Assembly: GCA_028280575.1 (NCBI GenBank)
Contig: JANQLN010000098.1
Span: 1 to 37,668, forward strand
DNA length: 37,668 bases
Origin: Clostridia bacterium
GTDB lineage: Bacteria; Bacillota; Clostridia; Acetivibrionales; STF1-152
Direction of reading: 5' to 3'
Shown here: positions 1 through 8,390 of the stretch, piece by piece
Layout of the letters: each line of letters starts with the position of its first letter
Numbering within the stretch: the stretch's first letter is position 1
Made by a program: the position numbers and the translations under genes
The notes under the pieces: model-generated
Databases searched by the model: none
Told to the model about the DNA's origin: nothing
Seen by the model: only the letters and a program-made list of their open reading frames with translations

Positions 1-15
1 GATTTTGATGGATTT

Positions 16-42
16 GGGAAGAGTTTTCTCTTCCCTTTACTT
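16..42 (+). terminator. Intrinsic terminator of an upstream gene outside the window
   Basis: A perfect 8-bp stem, GGGAAGAG / CTCTTCCC, with a TTTT loop is followed by the T-rich run TTTACTTATTT. This is a Rho-independent terminator for a plus-strand gene that ends just before the window. It separates that gene from leuS. Confidence 0.75.
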
Positions 43-105
43 ATTTACATATCTTTACTTCCACTATGCTTTTGCCTTCATAAATTATACACTAACGGAG
101 TATTA

Positions 106-136
106 TTGCTTGTGTAATTGATTTATTATATATAAT
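106..136 (+). promoter_or_regulatory. Possible sigma-A promoter of leuS
   Basis: A perfect -10 box TATAAT lies at 131-136. The best -35 candidate is TTGCTT at 106-111, with a 19-bp spacer that is longer than ideal. The predicted leader is only about 40 nt, too short for a T-box riboswitch, which many Firmicutes tRNA synthetase genes carry. The -10 is convincing and the -35 is weak. Confidence 0.4.
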
Positions 137-183
137 TTGATAAAATACACTCTCAAGAATACATGTAGGATGTGAATACAAAA

Positions 184-2595
184 ATGAGGGATTATGAACC
201 CGTAAAGATTGAAAAAAAATGGCAGGATATATGGGAAGCTGAGGGAATATATCATGCTTCAAAGGATACAAGCAAGCCCAAGTTTTACCCGTTGATTGAA
301 TTCCCGTATCCTTCCGGCAGGGGATTGCATGTGGGACATCCCAGGCCTTATACTGCTTTAGACATTGTAGCAAGGAAGAGAAGGCTTGAGGGCTATAATG
401 TTTTGTATCCCATAGGCTGGGACGCTTTTGGGTTGCCGACTGAAAACTATGCCATACAGAATAAAATACATCCCAAAAAAGTTACGGAGGACAACATAAA
501 AAGGTTTAAAAGTCAGCTTAAATCGTTGGGGTTTTCATTTGACTGGTCCAGGGAAGTGGATACTACCGACCCCAAATACTATAAATGGACACAATGGATA
601 TTTCTAAAGCTTTTTGAAAAGGGGCTCGCATATAAAAGTGAGATGCCTATAAACTTTTGTACGGACTGCAAGGTTGGGCTTGCAAATGAAGAAGTGGTAA
701 ACGGCGTCTGTGAACGGTGCGGCAGCGAGGTTGTGAGAAAGACTAAAAGCCAGTGGATGCTTAAGATTACTGAATATGCGGAAAAGCTCATCAGGGACCT
801 TGATATTGTTGACTATATAGACAGAGTAAAAATCCAGCAAAAAAACTGGATAGGCCGTTCTGAAGGTGCGGAAGCTGATTTTAAGGTAAAAGATACCGAT
901 GAAATTTTGAAAGTTTATACAACCCGTCCGGACACACTTTTTGGAGCAACCTACATGGTAATTTCACCAGAGCATTATCTCATTGACCGGTTTAAGGACA
1001 GAATGTCCAATTGGGAGCAAATTGATGAATACAGGAATTATGCCTCCAAAAAATCAGATTTTGAAAGAACTGAGCTTTCCAGGGAAAAGACAGGTGTTGA
1101 AATAAAGGGTCTTACTGCAATTAATCCTGTGAATGGAAAGGAAATACCCATCTGGATATCTGACTATGTTCTTATGTCATATGGAACAGGTGCGATTATG
1201 GCTGTCCCGGGACATGACAGCAGGGACTGGGAATTTGCCAGAAAGTTCAATATTCCCATTGTAGAAGTTGTTGCAGGCGGAAATATTGAAGAAGAAGCAT
1301 TTACAGATATTGAAAAAGGAACGATGGTAAATTCTGGTTTTCTTGACGGGTTGGAAGTCAATAAAGCGAAGGAGAAAATAACCCTCTGGCTTGAGGAAAA
1401 GGGAATTGGAGCCAAAAAGGTCAACTTCAAGCTCAGGGATTGGGTTTTTTCCAGGCAAAGGTATTGGGGAGAGCCGATACCCCTTGTATACTGTGATGAG
1501 TGCGGATGGGTTCCTGTGCCTGAGGAAGAGCTTCCTGTGCTTCTTCCGGAAGTAGAAAGCTATGAGCCTACTGAAAACGGAGAATCACCGCTTGCCAAAA
1601 TGGACGAATGGGTTAATACCGGCTGCCCCGGGTGTGGAGGTGCGGGAAGGCGTGAGACCGACACAATGCCGCAGTGGGCAGGCTCTTCATGGTATTTTAT
1701 AAGGTATGTCGACCCTTGCAACGATGATGAATTTGCAAGTAAGGAAATGCTTGATTACTGGCTTCCAATAGATTGGTACAACGGTGGTATGGAGCATACT
1801 ACCCTTCATTTGCTTTATTCAAGATTCTGGCATAAATTCCTCTATGATTGTGGGATCGTATCAACTCCCGAGCCTTACATGAAAAGAACATCCCATGGAA
1901 TGATACTGGGAGAAAACAATGAGAAAATGTCGAAATCCAGGGGAAATGTAGTTAGTCCTGATGATATGGTAGATGAATTTGGAGCGGACACTCTCAGGAT
2001 GTACGAAATGTTTATTGGAGATTTTGAAAAAAGTGTGCCATGGTCATATAATGGAATAAAAGGATGCAAAAGGTTCCTTGACAGGGTATGGAGACTCCAG
2101 GAGATGCTGGTGGAAGGAGACGGCTACTCTAAGGATATGGAAACTTTTATTCACAGGACTATTAAAAAAGTCAGCCAGGATTATGAAACATTAAAATTTA
2201 ATACTGCCATTGCTGCGATGATGTCTTTGATTAATGAGTTTTACGGTAAAAATAGTGTGAACAAGGCGGAAATGAAGACATTTTTAGTCCTGTTAAGTCC
2301 TGTTTCACCCCATATTGCTGAAGAAATGTGGGAAATATTCGATTTTGAAGGCAGAGTGACCGGGCAGAAATGGCCCGTATGGAACGAGGAAAAAACTATA
2401 GATGAAAGTATTGAAATAGCCATTCAGCTAAACGGAAAGGTCCGGCAGCGGATAATGGTGCCTTCGGGACTTGACCGCCAGCAAACAGTTGATATTGCGC
2501 TTAAAAATGCAAAGGTCAGGGAATTGATAAACAGCCGCAAAATAATAAAGTCGATAGGTGTCCCTGGTAAGCTTGTAAACCTTGTGGTAAAATAA
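184..2595 (+). CDS. leuS: Leucyl-tRNA synthetase
   Basis: Class I aminoacyl-tRNA synthetase that charges tRNA-Leu in the cytoplasm. The HIGH-type motif appears as HVGH near residue 50, inside [12 protein letters not shown]. The KMSKS loop is intact as [10 protein letters not shown] near residue 580. A CP1 editing domain lies between them, with the typical [14 protein letters not shown] stretch. The C-terminal anticodon-binding region is complete, and about 803 residues is normal for bacterial LeuRS. The open frame extends to a GTG at 172, but AGGATGTGA at 167-175 matches the ideal ribosome site with one mismatch and fits the ATG at 184 better. The gene stands alone between two terminators. 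Confidence 0.97.
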   Translation: MRDYEPVKIEKKWQDIWEAEGIYHASKDTSKPKFYPLIEFPYPSGRGLHVGHPRPYTALDIVARKRRLEGYNVLYPIGWDAFGLPTENYAIQNKIHPKKVTEDNIKRFKSQLKSLGFSFDWSREVDTTDPKYYKWTQWIFLKLFEKGLAYKSEMPINFCTDCKVGLANEEVVNGVCERCGSEVVRKTKSQWMLKITEYAEKLIRDLDIVDYIDRVKIQQKNWIGRSEGAEADFKVKDTDEILKVYTTRPDTLFGATYMVISPEHYLIDRFKDRMSNWEQIDEYRNYASKKSDFERTELSREKTGVEIKGLTAINPVNGKEIPIWISDYVLMSYGTGAIMAVPGHDSRDWEFARKFNIPIVEVVAGGNIEEEAFTDIEKGTMVNSGFLDGLEVNKAKEKITLWLEEKGIGAKKVNFKLRDWVFSRQRYWGEPIPLVYCDECGWVPVPEEELPVLLPEVESYEPTENGESPLAKMDEWVNTGCPGCGGAGRRETDTMPQWAGSSWYFIRYVDPCNDDEFASKEMLDYWLPIDWYNGGMEHTTLHLLYSRFWHKFLYDCGIVSTPEPYMKRTSHGMILGENNEKMSKSRGNVVSPDDMVDEFGADTLRMYEMFIGDFEKSVPWSYNGIKGCKRFLDRVWRLQEMLVEGDGYSKDMETFIHRTIKKVSQDYETLKFNTAIAAMMSLINEFYGKNSVNKAEMKTFLVLLSPVSPHIAEEMWEIFDFEGRVTGQKWPVWNEEKTIDESIEIAIQLNGKVRQRIMVPSGLDRQQTVDIALKNAKVRELINSRKIIKSIGVPGKLVNLVVK

Positions 2596-2598
2596 TAT

Positions 2599-2632
2599 AA
2601 AAAAAGATGGACCAATTGGTCCATCTTTTTTT
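2599..2632. terminator. Bidirectional terminator between leuS and the 110-aa gene
   Basis: The stem GATGGACC / GGTCCATC has an AATT centre, an A-run on its left and a T-run on its right, so the whole stretch is palindromic. It can end leuS transcripts on the plus strand and transcripts of the convergent gene on the minus strand. Confidence 0.9.
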
Positions 2633-2635
2633 ATA

Positions 2636-2968
2636 TTAATTATTTTTCCTTTGATCCAGCAGTGTTACGCTTTTTTCTTTTGCATATTGCTCCAGATCCT
2701 TTATGTATTCTTCAAAATAGTCCTTTTCCTGGTGCTTGAAGTATTCTACCGGATTATAATATGATGGTGTCTCTGGATTTTGGGTAAGTATTTCAATTTT
2801 TTCTGTGGGTTTTTTGAAAAAAAGGAATCCTGTCATACCATCCTTTATCCTTATTTCGTTAATCTCATTCCACGTAAAAGACTTAAACTCTTTCTTTTTA
2901 CTAGGGAAAGCTGTCACAAGCAAATTAATATTCTCTTTTCCCAGTACCATTGATTTTTTTTCTGACAT
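2636..2968 (-). CDS. Small soluble protein of unknown function (110 aa)
   Basis: I do not recognise a family. The protein is hydrophilic, with no signal peptide and no membrane segment. The N-terminal two thirds alternate short hydrophobic and charged stretches (for example NLLVTAF and KSFTWNEINEIRIKDG), which could form a beta-rich PH-like fold; this is only an impression. The C-terminal third, from about residue 75, looks helical and charged. The start is secure: GGAGGGG sits 5 nt before the ATG on the minus strand. The gene is monocistronic, ends at the terminator shared with leuS, and has an unusual leader with inverted repeats at 3013-3066. Confidence 0.75.
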   Translation of the reverse strand: MSEKKSMVLGKENINLLVTAFPSKKKEFKSFTWNEINEIRIKDGMTGFLFFKKPTEKIEILTQNPETPSYYNPVEYFKHQEKDYFEEYIKDLEQYAKEKSVTLLDQRKNN

Positions 2969-3012
2969 TATAACCCCTCCTTTTTATATGGAACGCCTTT
3001 AATTCTTTTAGT

Positions 3013-3066
3013 ATGATATGATTTTAAAATAATAGAAATACCTGTGATTTTCGAAAATCATATCAT
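3013..3066. repeat. Nested inverted repeats in the leader of the 110-aa gene
   Basis: ATGATATGATTTT (3013-3025) is repeated as its exact reverse complement at 3054-3066, a 13-bp stem with a 28-nt loop. Inside the loop starts a second perfect palindrome, TGATTTTCGAAAATCA (3045-3060), that shares the right arm. Only one of the two hairpins can form at a time. Both lie 45-100 nt upstream of the start of the minus-strand gene at 2968. The rest of the gap up to 3361 holds no gene or convincing promoter that I can see; a TATAAT on the minus strand (3119-3124) lacks a good -35. Confidence 0.6.
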
Positions 3067-3361
3067 TATAGAATTATGACGCTGCATAGTTATAAAAATT
3101 TGATTTCACCATTTACATATTATAGTATCATTGTATAAAAGTAAATGCAAAAAATGTATTGTCTAAAATTTTCCATATGGAGTGATTGTAAGGAATTAGG
3201 GTAATATATCTTCTTTTTTGAAAGATATTCTCTAGATAAAACTCTTGTATGCGGACTTTTGATTCATTTTTATCGCTCAAGATTCGCAAGGCATTCTTCT
3301 TATTTCAAAGATTGCAGCGTTTTAACCTATAAAAAATGTGGAAATTCAAATCTTACTTTTA

Positions 3362-3390
3362 TTGACGGGAAATTGGATGTATTGTATAAT
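3362..3390 (+). promoter_or_regulatory. Sigma-A promoter of the LacI-type regulator
   Basis: TTGACG (3362-3367), a 17-bp spacer, and a perfect TATAAT (3385-3390). The start point would fall near 3397, directly at the operator-like site at 3400-3417, so bound regulator could block initiation. Confidence 0.85.
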
Positions 3391-3399
3391 CAAATTAAA

Positions 3400-3417
3400 T
3401 TGAAACGTTATAATTTT
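3400..3417 (+). promoter_or_regulatory. Putative LacI-family operator, copy 1 (autoregulatory)
   Basis: TTGAAACGTTATAATTTT contains the partly palindromic core TTGAAAC-GTTATAA with a central CG, as is typical of LacI/PurR-family operators. The identical 18 bases occur in reverse orientation at 4599-4616 before the neighbouring glycosidase gene. It sits just downstream of the -10 box, a classic repressor position. Confidence 0.75.
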
Positions 3418-3427
3418 GAGGGGTATT

Positions 3428-4444
3428 ATGGGAACAACTATGAAAGACGTGGCCAGGCATGCGGGAGTATCTGTGGGGACTGTGTCCAGGTATATCAACG
3501 GCTATAGGCTAAAAGAAATTAACATGAAAAAAGTAAAAATGGCAATTGAGGAATTGGGGTTTAAAGAGAATATCATAGCCAAAGGCTTAAAAAACAAACG
3601 TTCAATGACAATAGGCGTAGTAATAGCCTCATTGACCGATATATTCTCAACAACAATTGTAACCTCCCTGGAAAAAACCATTGAAAAGGAAAACTATAGC
3701 ATGATGCTGTGTGATTATAATTGCAATTTGGATAGACTGCACAGGAAAATTATGTTTTTGCAGGATAGGATGGTGGATGGTGTTGTTCTATTTGCAGGTA
3801 ATGAAAACAAGGAAGATGTTCGCAGGCTGATGAATAATGAAATACCTGTGGTTGTCATAGATAGTAATATAGAGGGTATCGAAACGGACAGGGTTAACGT
3901 GGATAATGTAGGGGCATCATTCAGGGCAACGGAAAAGCTTATTCATTCAGGACATGAAAGAATTGCCGTTATTAACGGGACCAAAGGTGATTTTATTGCG
4001 GAAGAGCGTTTGCAAGGCTACATCAGCGCCTTAAATACTTATGATATTACAATAAACGATGAGTATATAAGGTATGGCAATTATTCGAGCATAGGCGGAT
4101 ACAATTGTTTAATGGAGCTGCTTGAATGTAAAAGTCCTCCTACATCCGTCTTTATAACCAATTATTATATGACTATTGGTGCAATAACCGCTATCAATGA
4201 ACTGGATATTAAAATACCCCGGCATCTGTCACTAATCTGCTTTGACAGATTTGAAATTATGGATGTTATAAAACCGTCTTTGACTTTTATTGAACAGCCT
4301 ACCGATAGAATAGGTGAAATGGCGGGCCGGATATTGTTAAAAAGGATAAAAGGAGACATGTCACAGTTTCCTATGGATATGAGGATTAATACAAGGATGG
4401 TTATGGGTAAATCAATAGCACCTCCTGGTGTTACAGACCACTAG
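3428..4444 (+). CDS. LacI/GalR-family transcriptional regulator
   Basis: A DNA-binding repressor of about 338 aa. The N-terminal helix-turn-helix starts at MKDVARHAGVSVGTVSRYIN and is followed by the family's hinge region (about residues 45-60). A periplasmic-binding-protein-like effector domain begins at KNKRSMTIGVVIASLTD and runs to the C-terminus, with the usual family stretches (IPVVVIDSN, ISLICFDRFE-like, and FIEQPTDRIGEMAGRIL). The ATG at 3428 is preceded by GAGGGG; the longer frame starting with TTG at 3416 overlaps the operator and is less likely. Family knowledge predicts a sugar effector. The shared operator points to control of itself and of the hydrolase at 4637. Confidence 0.9.
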   Translation: MGTTMKDVARHAGVSVGTVSRYINGYRLKEINMKKVKMAIEELGFKENIIAKGLKNKRSMTIGVVIASLTDIFSTTIVTSLEKTIEKENYSMMLCDYNCNLDRLHRKIMFLQDRMVDGVVLFAGNENKEDVRRLMNNEIPVVVIDSNIEGIETDRVNVDNVGASFRATEKLIHSGHERIAVINGTKGDFIAEERLQGYISALNTYDITINDEYIRYGNYSSIGGYNCLMELLECKSPPTSVFITNYYMTIGAITAINELDIKIPRHLSLICFDRFEIMDVIKPSLTFIEQPTDRIGEMAGRILLKRIKGDMSQFPMDMRINTRMVMGKSIAPPGVTDH

Positions 4445-4513
4445 AATTATGGCTTTACATATAATAGTTTTTAAACCTGAAATTTTGGGGTATTTTGCAG
4501 CATATTTTTTGTA

Positions 4514-4525
4514 TTACTTAAGTAA
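4514..4525. promoter_or_regulatory. Palindrome TTACTTAAGTAA upstream of the glycosidase gene
   Basis: A perfect 12-bp palindrome about 110 bp before the glycosidase start, upstream of -10-like sequences TATAGT (4553-4558) and TATTAT (4558-4563). I find no matching -35 box. The promoter may depend on an activator, and this palindrome is a candidate binding site. Weak evidence. Confidence 0.3.
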
Positions 4526-4598
4526 GACGCTAAATCATAACAAAAACTAAGGTATAGTATTATAAAAAATAGCAGACAGCAATATTCCATGTTTAACC

Positions 4599-4616
4599 AA
4601 AATTATAACGTTTCAA
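4599..4616 (-). promoter_or_regulatory. Putative LacI-family operator, copy 2 (target gene)
   Basis: AAAATTATAACGTTTCAA is the exact reverse complement of the 18-bp site at 3400-3417. It lies 20 bp before the start codon of the glycosidase and just upstream of its ribosome site. This position fits a roadblock or promoter-occlusion repressor. Confidence 0.75.
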
Positions 4617-4636
4617 AAAAAGAAAGGGGTAATATT

Positions 4637-6613
4637 ATGAATGATTTAAGATTCAGGCAGGTACATTTGGATTTCCACACCTCTGAAAAAATTGGTGGAA
4701 TAGGAAAGGATTTCTCAAAGGAGCAATTCCAGAAAGCTCTTAAACTAGGTCACGTAGATTCCATAACGGTATTTTCAAAATGCCATCATGGCTGGGCTTA
4801 CCACCCAAGTGAAGCAAATGAAATTCATCCCGGACTTGATTTTGATCTCTTAAAAGAACAGATTGAGGCGGCCCATGAGATTAATGTAAGGACTCCTGTG
4901 TATATTTCGGCGGGATTGGATGAAAAGATGGCGAGAAGACATCCCGAATGGCTTATAAGGGATAAAGATGAAAAAACGAATTGGGTACCCGATTTCATGA
5001 CACCGGGATATCATCAATTTTGTTTTAACAGTCCCTATCTTGATTACCTTATTGAACAGGTTGAAGAAGTAGTGAAAAATTATGATGCCGACGGTCTGTT
5101 TATGGATATTGTAGGCGTAAGGAAATGCTATTGCCAAAACTGTGTAACATCAATATTGGAACAGGGAATGAGCCCTTTTGACAGTGACGCAATGGCAGCT
5201 TTGTGGGAGAAAACCTATAAAAATTACACTAAAAGGGTAAGAGAAGCAACGGATAAATATAAACCCGGCCTTAACATTTTTCATAATGGAGGACATATAA
5301 TAAGGGGCAGAAGAGATCTTGCAGGTATGAATACCCATCTTGAGCTTGAATCCCTTCCAACAGGAGGATGGGGATACGATCATTTTCCCTTGTCGGCAAG
5401 ATATGCAGATACACTGGGAATGCAGTTTCTTGGCATGACGGGAAAGTTTCATACATCCTGGGGTGAGTTCGGCGGTTTCAAGCATCCAAATGCTTTGAGG
5501 TATGAAGCAGCTTTAAGCATTGCAAATAATGCCAGGTGTTCAATAGGGGACCAGCTTCATCCGGAAGGAATTATGGATGAGGCGACTTATGCACTTATGG
5601 GAAAGGCATATAAAGAGGTAGAAGATAAGGAGAAATGGTGTAAGGATGCTTCTTATATTGCAGATATTGCAGTGATTTCTACAGAAGCCGTAAATGTATC
5701 GGATATTAGTGGAAGAAAAACATCCAAAACCGATGCGGGGGCCGTAAGAATACTTCTTGAAGGCAAGTATTTATTCAATGTAGTTGATTGTGAAGAAGAC
5801 TTATCCAAATATAAAGTATTGATTCTTCCGGATTATGTGAGAATAGATAAAAAAATAAAGGAAAAGCTTGTGAAGTTTTTAAACGCCGGAGGTAAAATTT
5901 TGGCTACCGGTGAGTCCGGTCTGGATATAAACGGTGAAAAGTTTGAACTGGACCTAGGAGTTGGATTCATATCTGAAAATCCGTATAATCCGGACTACTT
6001 CAGGCCTTCATTTGAGCTTAAAAGCTTTGAAAATACCAGCTTTATCTTTTATTCCAAAGGACAGAAGATAGGACTTAAAGGAGGAAAGGAGCTTGGCAAG
6101 AGGGAAGACCCTTACTTTAACCGTGAAGTGTTCAATTTCTGCTCACACCGGCATACACCCAGCAGCGGCAATTATGGCGGTCCTGGAATGGTTGAAAATG
6201 AAAATGGCATTTATATAGCCTGGAATGTATTTGAGGACTATGCCGTAAAGGGCAGCCTTATTCTTAAGGAAGTGGTGACTTATGCACTGGACAGATTGCT
6301 GGAAGGTAAAAAAACAATTGAAACAAACCTTCCTGCCCAGGGAATAATAGCACTGAACCGGCAGAAAAATAAGGACAGGTACGTAACCCATTTGCTGTAT
6401 GCGGCACCTGTAAAAAGAGGAGAGGGCATTGAAATAATAGAAGATATTAATCCGCTTTATAACATAGATGTAAAGCTCAATATTCCGGTTAAGGCCAAAA
6501 AACTTTATCTTGCGCCTTCAATGCAGGAAATCAGCTTTAAACAGGACGGAAACCTTATTGAGTATACGGTGCCTGAAATCGAATGTCACCAGATGGTTGT
6601 TATTGATTATTAG
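4637..6613 (+). CDS. GHL6-type glycoside hydrolase with beta-galactosidase trimerisation-like domain
   Basis: A cytoplasmic protein of about 658 aa with no signal peptide. The N-terminal half resembles the alpha-amylase/fucosidase-like TIM barrels of the hypothetical glycosyl hydrolase 6 family. The pattern YDADGLFMDIVG places a candidate catalytic Asp at residue 157, and GGHIIRGRRD and TSWGEFGGFKHP follow. From about residue 375 (ADIAVISTEAVN...) it looks like the Rossmann-like trimerisation domain of GH42 enzymes, with a beta-rich C-terminus. The substrate is unknown. The ATG at 4637 is preceded by GAAAGGGG; an ATG at 4589 lies upstream of the operator and is unlikely to be used. Control by the adjacent LacI-type protein is inferred from the shared operator. 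The 3' end overlaps the convergent gene by 14 bp. Confidence 0.8.
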   Translation: MNDLRFRQVHLDFHTSEKIGGIGKDFSKEQFQKALKLGHVDSITVFSKCHHGWAYHPSEANEIHPGLDFDLLKEQIEAAHEINVRTPVYISAGLDEKMARRHPEWLIRDKDEKTNWVPDFMTPGYHQFCFNSPYLDYLIEQVEEVVKNYDADGLFMDIVGVRKCYCQNCVTSILEQGMSPFDSDAMAALWEKTYKNYTKRVREATDKYKPGLNIFHNGGHIIRGRRDLAGMNTHLELESLPTGGWGYDHFPLSARYADTLGMQFLGMTGKFHTSWGEFGGFKHPNALRYEAALSIANNARCSIGDQLHPEGIMDEATYALMGKAYKEVEDKEKWCKDASYIADIAVISTEAVNVSDISGRKTSKTDAGAVRILLEGKYLFNVVDCEEDLSKYKVLILPDYVRIDKKIKEKLVKFLNAGGKILATGESGLDINGEKFELDLGVGFISENPYNPDYFRPSFELKSFENTSFIFYSKGQKIGLKGGKELGKREDPYFNREVFNFCSHRHTPSSGNYGGPGMVENENGIYIAWNVFEDYAVKGSLILKEVVTYALDRLLEGKKTIETNLPAQGIIALNRQKNKDRYVTHLLYAAPVKRGEGIEIIEDINPLYNIDVKLNIPVKAKKLYLAPSMQEISFKQDGNLIEYTVPEIECHQMVVIDY

Positions 6614-7976
6614 ATGATAAGTTATGTAAATTTACCTTGCGTGTAATAAAAAAAAGGTATCCCGCTTCTGCCAGTGAGCCCGCCACTATGGACAGGGCTC
6701 CCGGTAGAGCCGGGTTAGGCAGCTCCAAAAGGGATACAAGAAAAACAGTAATTGTCAGGGTTATGACATTTGTTGCCGTACCTATGCCCACATAGCGGGT
6801 AAGCCTGTTTCTGATAAGCATGCCCCAGTAATATTCCTTTATTATCATCAATAAAGGAAAGGGTGTAAATATTTTTAAAAGCTGTGCTGCAAATATGCTT
6901 ATATTTTCGGGTGTTTTAATGAGGTTGCGGATTATATTGTATCCAAGAGGTGAAAAAGAGACGGACGCCATTATTATTACAAAAAATATTCCTAAAATAA
7001 CAGCAAATTTTTTGATAAGAAGCAATTCTTTTTCTCCCGTAAAGTTTATTGGTACCTGGTGAAAAATCAATAGGGGTCCGAATATTATAATTGCCAGATG
7101 CCAGGCCACGGAAAATGATGATATTGCAACTTCCGGATTATCCATTCTGGCAAGCCCCATATTTATTACAGGCATGGAAAAGGTAGATATATAGCTGGTA
7201 GCCATTAACGGTATATAAAACAGAAAAATTGTTTTATATTTCAGCACTCCGGAAGCTTTTCCCGCGCAGCTGCCAATTGAATTATCAAGGCTGCCCGGTA
7301 TATTCCCTATAACAAGCTTTATGAAAAGAAACAGTATTATTGCTTCTACTGCTGCCGCCCCCAGGAACATGATTCCGCCTTTGGCACTGTCAGGCGTTAT
7401 TTTTATTCTTGTAATAAAAAGGACAAAGAAAAAAACAAATACTAATCGCATGGTTGTTGATACTGTAACAAGAGGGGTTGACTTGAATTTAATTGCAACA
7501 CCCTGGCAAAATTCCCTGAGAAGTATAAGCAAAGGGAACGGGACAAGTATTTTCAATATCAATACAGCCGCATTCAGGGTTTCACCCTTAATGGACATAA
7601 TATCCTTGAAAACGATTGTTGATATGCCGGAATAAGCTATCAGCCCATATAAGAAAAATGCCGCTATGCCTACGATCATAATAAAATTTCTTACCCTGTA
7701 ATAATTTTGCTTGTGGTCAACTAAAGCAGTGAAGGTTTGCCTGAGCATTAAAATGGGGCTTTGAAGCATGTGATGCAAGCTTTTGGCAACGGAAAAGGCG
7801 GAAATAAGCACCTCAGGATTTGACAGCCTTGCAAGTCCCGCATTGAAAAGTGAATGTGTAACAGTAATCAATAATGTGGTCAAACCAAGTGGAGTGAAAA
7901 AAAGAAATAAATCCTTCATGCCCGTTGCTTTATTTTTTTCTTTGATGTTATTATGAAGTCTGATTTCTATACACAT
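6600..7976 (-). CDS. Multispanning membrane protein, MATE/MOP-like, with internal duplication
   Basis: About 458 aa with roughly twelve hydrophobic segments. The two halves repeat each other: GLARLSNPEVLISAFSVA near residue 48 matches GLARMDNPEVAISSFSVA near residue 275, and ILKILVPFPLLILLRE matches LLKIFTPFPLLMIIKE. This pseudo-twofold layout is typical of MATE/MOP flippase-type transporters. The overall sequence is divergent, and an ANKH-like exporter is an alternative. The substrate cannot be told. The first ATG (7976) directly abuts GGGGG, which is too close for an ideal ribosome site, so the internal Met near residue 20 (MKDLFLFF) may be the true start. It is convergent with, and overlaps, the glycosidase. 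Confidence 0.65.
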   Translation of the reverse strand: MCIEIRLHNNIKEKNKATGMKDLFLFFTPLGLTTLLITVTHSLFNAGLARLSNPEVLISAFSVAKSLHHMLQSPILMLRQTFTALVDHKQNYYRVRNFIMIVGIAAFFLYGLIAYSGISTIVFKDIMSIKGETLNAAVLILKILVPFPLLILLREFCQGVAIKFKSTPLVTVSTTMRLVFVFFFVLFITRIKITPDSAKGGIMFLGAAAVEAIILFLFIKLVIGNIPGSLDNSIGSCAGKASGVLKYKTIFLFYIPLMATSYISTFSMPVINMGLARMDNPEVAISSFSVAWHLAIIIFGPLLIFHQVPINFTGEKELLLIKKFAVILGIFFVIIMASVSFSPLGYNIIRNLIKTPENISIFAAQLLKIFTPFPLLMIIKEYYWGMLIRNRLTRYVGIGTATNVITLTITVFLVSLLELPNPALPGALSIVAGSLAEAGYLFFITRKVNLHNLSSNNQ

Positions 7977-8168
7977 CCCCCTGAAACAAATTTAAATATA
8001 TTGTATCATAATTATCATAATATAGCTTAAATTATTTTTAATTATTGAATCTTTTTGAGTTTCCCAATTTTTTAAAATAGGTATAAATTCATTCCCAATG
8101 ATAACTGTTTCATTATACGCATAAATCTTCTCAATGTTAGAAATGAGGAAACTAAAATGAATCTTTTG

Positions 8169-8197
8169 TTGACAATAACTGCTGCTTAGGATAGTAT
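8169..8197 (+). promoter_or_regulatory. Sigma-A promoter of the thiamine transport operon
   Basis: A perfect TTGACA (8169-8174), a 17-bp spacer, and TAGTAT (8192-8197). Transcription would begin near 8204, about 10 nt before the riboswitch aptamer. The stretch 7977-8168 upstream is AT-rich and holds no gene I can support. Confidence 0.8.
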
Positions 8198-8211
8198 TAT
8201 TATGCAATAGA

Positions 8212-8302
8212 AAATCTGGGGAGCTGTATAAGTGTGGCTGAGAGGGGACCGTATGGTCTCGACCCATTAAACCTGAAACGGGTAATGCCGGCGGAGGGAG
8301 TA
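8212..8302 (+). promoter_or_regulatory. TPP riboswitch (THI-box) aptamer
   Basis: The conserved THI-box elements appear in order: GGGGAGC, GGCTGAGAGG, an optional hairpin GGGACCGTATGGTCTC, GACCCATTAAACCTGA, then GGTAATGCCGGCGGAGGGAG. These correspond to the CUGAGA, ACCUGA and AAUGCC..GCG-AGGGA signatures that bind thiamine pyrophosphate. It precedes a four-gene thiamine/HMP uptake operon. The switch works at transcription termination, judged from the hairpin at 8326-8358. Confidence 0.95.
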
Positions 8303-8325
8303 AAATATTATAATAAGTATATTAT

Positions 8326-8358
8326 TCCCTTTAATTTTCCCGTTTAGAGGGATTTTTT
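8326..8358 (+). terminator. Riboswitch-controlled terminator
   Basis: TCCCTTTAA (8326-8334) pairs with TTAGAGGGA (8344-8352), including one G-U pair, followed by six T. The left arm can pair instead with AGGGA at the 3' end of the aptamer, extended over 8295-8309 against 8316-8330. This forms an antiterminator when TPP is absent. Confidence 0.88.
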
Positions 8359-8390
8359 ATTATGAAAATTGGGTAACGGGGAGGGGTTTT

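Noticed and set aside
1-171. T-box leader before leuS
   Set aside because: The -10 box is about 50 nt from the start codon and there is no T-box or specifier hairpin; the hairpin at 16-35 belongs to the upstream gene.
3259-3507. 82-aa frame overlapping the start of the LacI-type gene
   Set aside because: It covers the strong promoter and operator, lacks a ribosome site, and is out of frame with the clear regulator.
4589-4636. Upstream ATG that would extend the glycosidase by 16 residues
   Set aside because: It would place the operator and the ribosome site inside the coding region; the ATG at 4637 has a good ribosome site.
7992-8267. 91-aa minus-strand frame upstream of the thiamine operon
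   Set aside because: It runs through the promoter and the TPP aptamer and has no recognisable features.
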